Shown: piece after piece, positions 58,958-64,000 of the stretch
Layout: every line of letters starts with the position of its first letter
How positions within the stretch are numbered: the first letter of the stretch is position 1
Assembly: GCF_014904695.1 (NCBI RefSeq)
Contig: NZ_JACXXN010000025.1
Location: 23,250 to 87,249, forward strand
DNA length: 64,000 bases
Direction: 5' to 3'
DNA from: Nostoc sp. MG11
Lineage (GTDB): Bacteria; Cyanobacteriota; Cyanobacteriia; Cyanobacteriales; Nostocaceae
Program-made: the position numbers and the translations under genes
The notes under the pieces: generated by a model
What the model was told of the DNA's origin: nothing
Databases searched by the model: none
The model's input: only the letters and a program-made list of their open reading frames with translations

Positions 58958-59314
58958 ATGAGTTATATGCAAGCTAAGCAAAAGGTTACTTTGTATCTAT
59001 CGCCAGAATTACACAAAAGGCTGAAGATTCGTTCAGCAGTCGATTCTGAATCAATGTCAGAACTTGCCGAACGGGCCCTTGGTTTTTACTTGTCCAATTC
59101 AGAAATAGTTGAAGAGGTAGAAGCTTCTTCTTACGGGCGAACCCATAAATTATATTCCTGTCCAAATTGTGAAAGCTCACTAGTATTACGTGATGGAGAA
59201 CTGGTTGCATTGGGCAATCAATCAGGAATTATTGGTCAAGAGCATCTTCCCATTGACGAGATGGCTCAAGATGAAACCAATCCTAAGGGTGAGGAAGAGT
59301 TAGTTCCTTGCTAG
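58958..59314 (+). CDS. Ribbon-helix-helix protein with C-x2-C motif
   Basis: 118 residues. Residues 7-45 (VTLYLSPELHKRLKIRSAV followed by SMSELAERALGFYL) form a CopG/MetJ-type ribbon-helix-helix DNA-binding domain, usually dimeric. A single CPNC lies at about 68-71 in YSCPNCESSLVLRDGELV, suggesting half of a zinc ribbon. The acidic tail ends in Cys. It is followed 94 bp later by the Ycf46-type ATPase and may regulate it, which is inference. Confidence 0.8.
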   Translation: MSYMQAKQKVTLYLSPELHKRLKIRSAVDSESMSELAERALGFYLSNSEIVEEVEASSYGRTHKLYSCPNCESSLVLRDGELVALGNQSGIIGQEHLPIDEMAQDETNPKGEEELVPC

Positions 59315-59408
59315 ATAGGAATTATGAATGGAAGAATTCATAGTCCGGTTGTCTTTACTAAAAGCAATGTCTGTACTGTCTCTATAAGGTCTCAAGTAGG
59401 TCGATTGT

Positions 59409-60920
59409 ATGAAAGAAGAGCTCAATATACTAATTCAAGCTCAATACCCTCTAATCTACCTTGTGACCTCCGAGGAAGAGCGGGCAGAGCAGGCAATTTC
59501 CACAATCGCCCAAGTGTTAAAGCCCCAACGCCGAGTATACGTTTGGACAGTAACCCACGGCATTGTGGAGTATGGTCAACCACGGAATGTCACTCAGCAC
59601 AATACCGTTTCTCCAGAAGCGGCGATTGAGTGGATAATCCGGCAAAGAGAACCTGGTATATTTATTCTTAAAGATTTACATCCATTTATTGATGCGCCTG
59701 CGACAACTAGATCGTTGCGAGATGCGATCGCCAGCTTCAAAGGTATGCAGAAGAACATCATCTTGATGTCGCCAATGCAACAAGTTCCTATTGAACTGGA
59801 AAAAGAAGTTGTCGTTCTGGACTTTCGACTGCCGGATATGGCTGAGTTAAATAAAGTATTGACTCACCATCTAGAACAAAATCGTGGGCGGCGGCTAACA
59901 ACAGAGGCACGAGAAAAGCTTCTTAGAGCAGCTCTGGGTCTAACTAAAGATGAATCTGAGAAAGTATATCGTAAGGCGCAGGTCACTACAGGGCGTTTGA
60001 CGGAAGATGAAGTAGATATAGTTCTATCTGAGAAAAAGCAACTGATCCGGCGTAATGGTATACTAGAGTACATTGAAGAAGATGAAACCATTGATGCTGT
60101 AGGTGGTTTAGAAGAACTAAAAAAATGGCTCAAGCAACGCTCTAACGCCTTCACAGAAAGAGCCAGAGAGTATGGTTTACCTCAACCAAAGGGAATGTTA
60201 ATTCTAGGTGTTCCCGGTTGTGGTAAGTCGCTGATTGCTAAGACCACTTCTCGACTGTGGGGTTTACCAATTTTACGCCTGGATATGGGGAGAGTCTACG
60301 ATGGCTCAATGGTTGGTCGAAGCGAGGCAAATCTACGCAATGCTCTAAAAACAGCAGAATCAATTTCCCCAACTATTCTGTTTATCGATGAGTTAGATAA
60401 ATCCTTTGCTGGTAGTGCTGGTTCTGGTGACTCGGATGGTGGAACTTCAAGCCGGATTTTTGGTTCTTTCCTCACATGGATGCAGGAAAAGAAATCTCCA
60501 GTGTTTGTGATGGCAACCGCCAATAGAGTTGAACGCTTACCTGGGGAATTTTTGAGGAAAGGTCGTTTTGATGAAATCTTCTTTGTAGATCTGCCAACTC
60601 CCGAAGAACGTCAGGATATTTACAACATCCACCTGACCAAGCGTCGTGAAGACATCTCTCGATTTGACCTTGAGCAACTAGCCAAGATGTCCGACGGCTT
60701 TTCCGGGGCAGAAATTGAGCAAGCGATCGTTGCGGCAATGTACGAAGCTTTTGCCCAAGATCGGGAGTTCACCCAGTTAGATATTATTGCTGCACTAAAG
60801 GCTACTTTGCCGCTGTCTCGCACGATGCAAGAACAGGTAACGGCCCTAAGAGACTGGGCCAGACAGCGAGCACGACCCGCAGCATCCTCCGTTGCTGAAT
60901 ATCAGCGAATGGAGTTTTAA
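59409..60920 (+). CDS. ycf46: Ycf46-family AAA+ ATPase
   Basis: 503 residues, homologous to the plastid-encoded Ycf46. The N-terminal half is a degenerate AAA-like domain; the second has Walker A GVPGCGKS at about 267-274, Walker B TILFIDELDKSF at about 322-333, and the arginine finger in RKGRFDEIFF. The C-terminal lid has FSGAEIEQAIVAAMYEAF. Work on Synechocystis slr0374/Ycf46-type proteins links the family to CO2 or stress responses; the exact role is unknown. It is followed by ycf35. Confidence 0.9.
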   Translation: MKEELNILIQAQYPLIYLVTSEEERAEQAISTIAQVLKPQRRVYVWTVTHGIVEYGQPRNVTQHNTVSPEAAIEWIIRQREPGIFILKDLHPFIDAPATTRSLRDAIASFKGMQKNIILMSPMQQVPIELEKEVVVLDFRLPDMAELNKVLTHHLEQNRGRRLTTEAREKLLRAALGLTKDESEKVYRKAQVTTGRLTEDEVDIVLSEKKQLIRRNGILEYIEEDETIDAVGGLEELKKWLKQRSNAFTERAREYGLPQPKGMLILGVPGCGKSLIAKTTSRLWGLPILRLDMGRVYDGSMVGRSEANLRNALKTAESISPTILFIDELDKSFAGSAGSGDSDGGTSSRIFGSFLTWMQEKKSPVFVMATANRVERLPGEFLRKGRFDEIFFVDLPTPEERQDIYNIHLTKRREDISRFDLEQLAKMSDGFSGAEIEQAIVAAMYEAFAQDREFTQLDIIAALKATLPLSRTMQEQVTALRDWARQRARPAASSVAEYQRMEF

Positions 60921-60980
60921 AAGCTTTCCCTTGCTAACCCAGGGGGAAAGGCTAGCTGAAAATGCTAGCAGTTACGAAAA

Positions 60981-61007
60981 AAGCCGCTTCAAGCTGAGCA
61001 GCGGCTT
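60981..61007 (+). terminator. Hairpin between ycf46 and ycf35
   Basis: AAGCCGCT and AGCGGCTT form an 8-bp stem with an 11-base loop, about 60 bp beyond the ycf46 stop. A T-rich run comes only later (61026-61035), so attenuation or processing is as likely as termination. Confidence 0.4.
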
Positions 61008-61062
61008 CGCCCAAAGCAAATCGTTGTCTTTTTTCTCAATCTTCTCACTGGAGGAAACCCAA

Positions 61063-61413
61063 ATGTCTCACTTTAGCACTCTGCGTACCAAGATCACCGA
61101 TGCCGAAATCCTCAAAGCTTCCTTGCGCGACCTCGGTATCAGCGTAAAGACTGAAGCTGATGTCCGTGGCTACAACGGTCAGCGCGTGCGTTCTGACATC
61201 GTTGCCGTGTTGGAAGGCGAATATGACCTAGGTTGGTCTCGCAACAGCGATGGTTCTTTTGACCTAATCGCTGACCTGTGGGGCGTTGCTAAAAAGCACA
61301 ACCAAACCGAGTTGATCAACTCGATCAACCAAAAATATGCTGTTAACAAAACCTTGGCTGAAGTAAAACAGCGCGGTCTACAAAACGCCAATGTAAAATT
61401 GGTATTGCAATAA
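61063..61413 (+). CDS. ycf35: Ycf35/DUF1257 family protein
   Basis: 116 residues from ATG 61063, which has GGAGG eight bases upstream. The family start MSHFSTLRTKITDAEILKAS is exact. Ycf35 is conserved from cyanobacteria to red-algal plastids and has no fully established function. It is the last gene before the two strong terminators. A longer upstream frame merely reads through the hairpin region. Confidence 0.93.
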   Translation: MSHFSTLRTKITDAEILKASLRDLGISVKTEADVRGYNGQRVRSDIVAVLEGEYDLGWSRNSDGSFDLIADLWGVAKKHNQTELINSINQKYAVNKTLAEVKQRGLQNANVKLVLQ

Positions 61414-61460
61414 CTATTTCTCTGCGCGTTCCCAAAGCTGCACGGGTTAACCAAGTTAAT

Positions 61461-61480
61461 AGCGGTTAGCCCGCTTTTTT
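61461..61480 (+). terminator. Intrinsic terminator 1 after ycf35
   Basis: AGCGG-ttagc-CCGCT followed by TTTTT. Clear intrinsic terminator form, 48 bp past the ycf35 stop. Confidence 0.75.
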
Positions 61481-61517
61481 ATCGGGGCTGAGATTTTTTT
61501 CTCAGTCCCGATTTTTT
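61481..61517 (+). terminator. Intrinsic terminator 2 after ycf35
   Basis: ATCGGGGCTGAG and CTCAGTCCCGAT pair over 12 bp (one G-T pair) with an 8-base loop, followed by TTTTT. It begins directly after terminator 1, giving a tandem pair that isolates the downstream locus. Confidence 0.9.
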
Positions 61518-61579
61518 ATGACTCTAGTCAATACTAATTTAAAATGAATAAGCCTTATTAACTTCAGCTTTTAAATTTG

Positions 61580-62857
61580 ATGCCTGAATTTCGCAATGAT
61601 TTTCAATCAAGAGCTATTACAGAGAGAGCAGGCACATTTATTGACAATATGAAATTACCTATTCATAGATGGTTTAGGTATTCTGCTGGATTTTCAGCAA
61701 CTTGGGTTGAAGGAGTAATCGCAGAACTGAAACCGAAAATTGTCCTCGATCCATTTGCAGGATCGGGCACTGTTTGTATTGCTGCTGATAAACTTGGTGT
61801 GAACTCCTACGGTATTGAAGCGCACCCTTTTGTTTATCGGCTTGCACAAGGTAAGCTCTCATGGGAGATACACACCCATCAGTTTTAGGAAGCAATCACT
61901 GAGATTAAAAATCTTGCTGCTAGTCTTCAGCCAAAGTTTCCAGACAAAATGCCAGTATTACTAAGCAAATGCTACACCGAGGAGGTATTAATACATCTGT
62001 TCAAAATCAGGCAAGCCTATTTAGAGCTAGCTCCAACTCTATCCGAAGAGTTACAGTCTCTCACTTTTCTAGCAATCTCTGCTACTTTACGATTGTCAAG
62101 CTATGTAGGCACGGCGCAGTGGCAATATATTCTTCCAAACAAACGAAAAGCCAAGATTTCTAAACCACTTAATGCACTAGATATCCAAATCGCTTTGATG
62201 CTAGAAGATATGCATTGTATGCAGTGTCTTAGAACAGCAAGCCAAGCTACCCTGCTTAAAGAAGATGCAAGGATTTTAGAAGGTATTCCCGATAAGTCAA
62301 TAGATTTAGTAATAACCTCTCCACCATATGCAAACAACTATGACTATGCTGATGCCACGCGTCTCGAAATGACCTTTTGGGGAGAGGTTAACTCTTGGGG
62401 GGATTTACATGATACAGTTCGCAAGTTTCTGATTCGTTCAAGTACGCAACATGTGTCAAAGGATCGATTGAAATTGGATGCTTTGATAGCTGATCCTATA
62501 CTTGAGCCAATTCGAGATGAGTTAATTCTTGTTTGTAAAGAGCTAGAAAAAGTCCGAGAAACTAAAGCTGGCAACAAGGCTTATCACACAATGATTGCCG
62601 CATACTTTGTTGATATGGGGTCTGTATTCCATGCCCTTCGTCGAGTTACAACATCTGATTGTAAGATTTGCTTTATAGTTGGAGATTCCGCTCCATATGG
62701 GGTGTATGTTCCAGTCGAGCAGTGGTTTGGAAAATTAGCAAATGAGGCAGGGTTTTGCTTATGGTCTTTTGAGAAAATTAGACAACGTAATATCAAATGG
62801 AAAAACAGAAAACATAATATTCCTTTACATGAAGGAAGGCTTTGGATAGAAAATTAG
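61580..62857 (+). pseudogene. Amino-group DNA methyltransferase interrupted by one amber codon
   Basis: One continuous frame of 425 codons, except for TAG at 61886-61888 (codon 103). Before it: HRWFRYSAGFSA and AdoMet motif I DPFAGSGT (57-64). After it: the catalytic SPPY motif (about 247-250) in VITSPPYANNYDYADATRLE. Motif I preceding SPPY with about 190 residues between suggests target recognition in the middle. Both halves keep clean codon patterns, so the stop is recent or tolerated. The nuclease gene begins 3 bp after the stop. Candidates are N6-adenine or N4-cytosine methylation. The internal ATG at 61949 would give the C-terminal part alone, without motif I. Confidence 0.85.
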
Positions 62858-62860
62858 ATT

Positions 62861-63469
62861 ATGGCACAGTCACCATCACACAAGTTTGGTCAGCAACTAG
62901 GCAAACTTCTTGAAGATATTGTACTTTACGATATTCTTAAACCTCGACTACAGCAATTTGCCCAAGTCAAAAACTACTATCTTGACTGGCAGCGATCGCG
63001 TCCAGCTAGAAGTGGTAAAAAGGTTACTTGGGAAGATAAGTATGGAAATAAGCATGATCTAGATTTTGTGATTGAAGTCGATGGTACGGATAATAAGCTT
63101 GGCAGACCTGTTGCATTTATTGAATCTGCGTGGCGTAGATATACAAAGCACTCAAAGAACAAAGCTCAGGAAATCCAAGGGGCGATATTACCAATTATTG
63201 AGCTTCATCATCTATCTGCACCCTTTTATAGGGTAGTTTTAGCTGGAGATTTCACAAAACCAGCACTAGAACAACTAAAAAATAATGGCTTTGCAGTTAT
63301 TTATATCCCCTATAAAAGTGTAGTATCAGCATTTCAAGTAATTGATTTTGATGTTGCTTTTGATGAAGATACTCCTGACGAAAGCTATACTACAGTATTT
63401 AGACAACTTGATAGTCTTACTAGTTCAGATAAAGAGAAACTGAGACAGGCTTTGATGCGAGTTTCTTAA
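62861..63469 (+). CDS. Putative restriction endonuclease partner of the methyltransferase
   Basis: 202 residues. No named family is certain, but the arrangement resembles a PD-(D/E)xK-like core: KHDLDFVIEVDG (residues 65-75) followed by GRPVAFIESAWRRYTKHSKN (81-100), giving candidate catalytic Asp68, Glu88 and Lys/Arg further on. Helical N-terminus KFGQQLGKLLEDIVLYDIL with a Glu at 18. The gene starts 3 bp after the methyltransferase and so is co-translated with it, as in type II systems. If the methyltransferase is inactive, an active nuclease would be harmful. Confidence 0.65.
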   Translation: MAQSPSHKFGQQLGKLLEDIVLYDILKPRLQQFAQVKNYYLDWQRSRPARSGKKVTWEDKYGNKHDLDFVIEVDGTDNKLGRPVAFIESAWRRYTKHSKNKAQEIQGAILPIIELHHLSAPFYRVVLAGDFTKPALEQLKNNGFAVIYIPYKSVVSAFQVIDFDVAFDEDTPDESYTTVFRQLDSLTSSDKEKLRQALMRVS

Positions 63470-63487
63470 GAAGAAGTAGATAAGTTT

Positions 63488-63739
63488 ATGGAAACGCTTA
63501 GAAATTGTCTTGAGCGTTACATTAGTAATATAGTTTTAATTCCGCTTTTTGGAAGGAGATACGAATTTAATAGTATTGATGATGCAATTAGTGGGCTGAA
63601 TACACTTAATATTGTCAGTCCAATTGGGGAATTTGAAAAATTTGAAGTTATCGTTGATTATAATAATAGCGATACAATTCGAGCTACTTTTCAAAATAAA
63701 AATTTATTGACAGACTTTTTAAGAAAATTGGAACATTAA
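63488..63739 (+). CDS. Small hypothetical protein after the nuclease
   Basis: 83 residues, no family recognised. Pattern LRNCLERYISNIVLIPLFGRRYEFNSI, hydrophobic/charged alternation, no membrane segment. It is only 18 bp after the nuclease and reads in the same direction, suggesting one transcript. It could be a control or inhibitor protein for the locus; that is inference. Confidence 0.6.
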   Translation: METLRNCLERYISNIVLIPLFGRRYEFNSIDDAISGLNTLNIVSPIGEFEKFEVIVDYNNSDTIRATFQNKNLLTDFLRKLEH

Positions 63740-63910
63740 GGTCAGCTTAATATTAAATTTATTACATACCAAATCTGACTTAAATCTAAAATTAACGCAG
63801 ATAGCAACGCTTCACCGCACAGTGTCTTAAATAAAATTACTGCTTTTTAGCTGTTAAACACTATTAAATTCTTGAATTTATTCCCTACCAACCCACATTC
63901 CGCAGGTCTA

Positions 63911-64000
63911 TCAGTTGAGAAGATAATATTTTCTGCAAGGCGCACCAAGAAACTGTAGAATCCATAGTCGTTCATCAGTAAGATTGGCAATGTGCTTCAA
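63911..64000 (-). CDS. Partial ORF (C-terminus) at window edge
   Basis: Thirty in-frame codons on the minus strand end in TGA at 63913-63911, beginning LKHIANLTDERLWILQFLG and ending CRKYYLLN. It looks coding and resembles the end of some insertion-sequence transposases, but without the body no assignment is safe. The start lies outside the window. Confidence 0.35.
   Translation of the reverse strand: MKHIANLTDERLWILQFLGAPCRKYYLLN

Noticed and set aside
61886..61888. Pyrrolysine or programmed recoding of the amber codon
   Set aside because: Cyanobacteria are not known to use pyrrolysine and RF1, which reads UAG, is encoded in this window; no stimulatory structure was seen. A mutation or sequencing error is simpler.

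Overview
The window looks like chromosomal DNA of a filamentous, probably heterocyst-forming cyanobacterium (Nostocales, Nostoc/Calothrix-like). Reasons: cyanobacterial and plastid-type genes (ndhN, sqdB/sqdX, ycf46 and ycf35 homologues, DUF3172, AMIN protein), the GCGATCGC palindrome (HIP1) scattered through coding and non-coding DNA (for example 8481-8488), and intergenic tandem heptanucleotide repeats typical of Nostoc-type genomes. The genus is inferred from gene content only.

Layout. 1-4201: minus-strand end of a gene cut by the window edge (metalloprotease-like), secG, gpmI and an ABC-F ATPase. 4720-5768: a divergent pair, a small HTH regulator with two 20-bp-spaced palindromes in front of it and an unknown protein. 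5778-23672: one long minus-strand ribosomal-protein supercluster, in transcription order rplC-D-W-B, rpsS, rplV, rpsC, rplP, rpmC, rpsQ, rplN, rplX, rplE, rpsH, rplF, rplR, rpsE, rplO, secY, adk, infA, rpmJ, rpsM, rpsK, rpoA, rplQ, truA, rplM, rpsI, rpmE, prfA. It encodes ribosome components plus the translocon channel, RNA polymerase alpha, nucleotide supply and translation initiation/termination factors. A structured ~1.1 kb gap precedes it. 24758-38711: ndhN, a decayed GNAT gene, an ABC-2 permease, envelope proteins (DUF3172, AMIN), two CPA2-type antiporters, an SGNH esterase, a CPBP protease, two FHA proteins (one fused to a flavoprotein-like domain) and endonuclease V. 38806-43536: accessory-looking genes: an unknown protein, a GTPase, an orphan antitoxin-like gene, a Tat-exported aldo/keto reductase and a solitary C5 DNA methyltransferase.

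43687-51211: outer-membrane block purC, bamA (Omp85), lpxC, fabZ, lpxA, lpxB, which makes the lipid A precursor and inserts outer-membrane proteins. 52104-57840: a GAF/PAS adenylate cyclase and the sulfolipid genes sqdB and sqdX. 58148-61413: a lipoprotein, a ribbon-helix-helix protein, Ycf46 AAA ATPase and Ycf35, closed by two strong terminators. 61580-63739: a compact restriction-modification-like locus whose methyltransferase has a single in-frame amber codon, followed 3 bp later by a putative nuclease and then a small unknown protein. The last 90 bases hold the end of a minus-strand ORF leaving the window.

No tRNA, rRNA, CRISPR array or complete insertion sequence was recognised by eye. 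The best candidates for something undescribed are the amber-interrupted methyltransferase/nuclease locus, the FHA-flavoprotein pair, the structured region upstream of rplC, and the colonisation of ribosomal operon spacers by heptamer repeats that can form hairpins. Start codons were adjusted where the homologous N-terminus or a ribosome-binding site made a better case.
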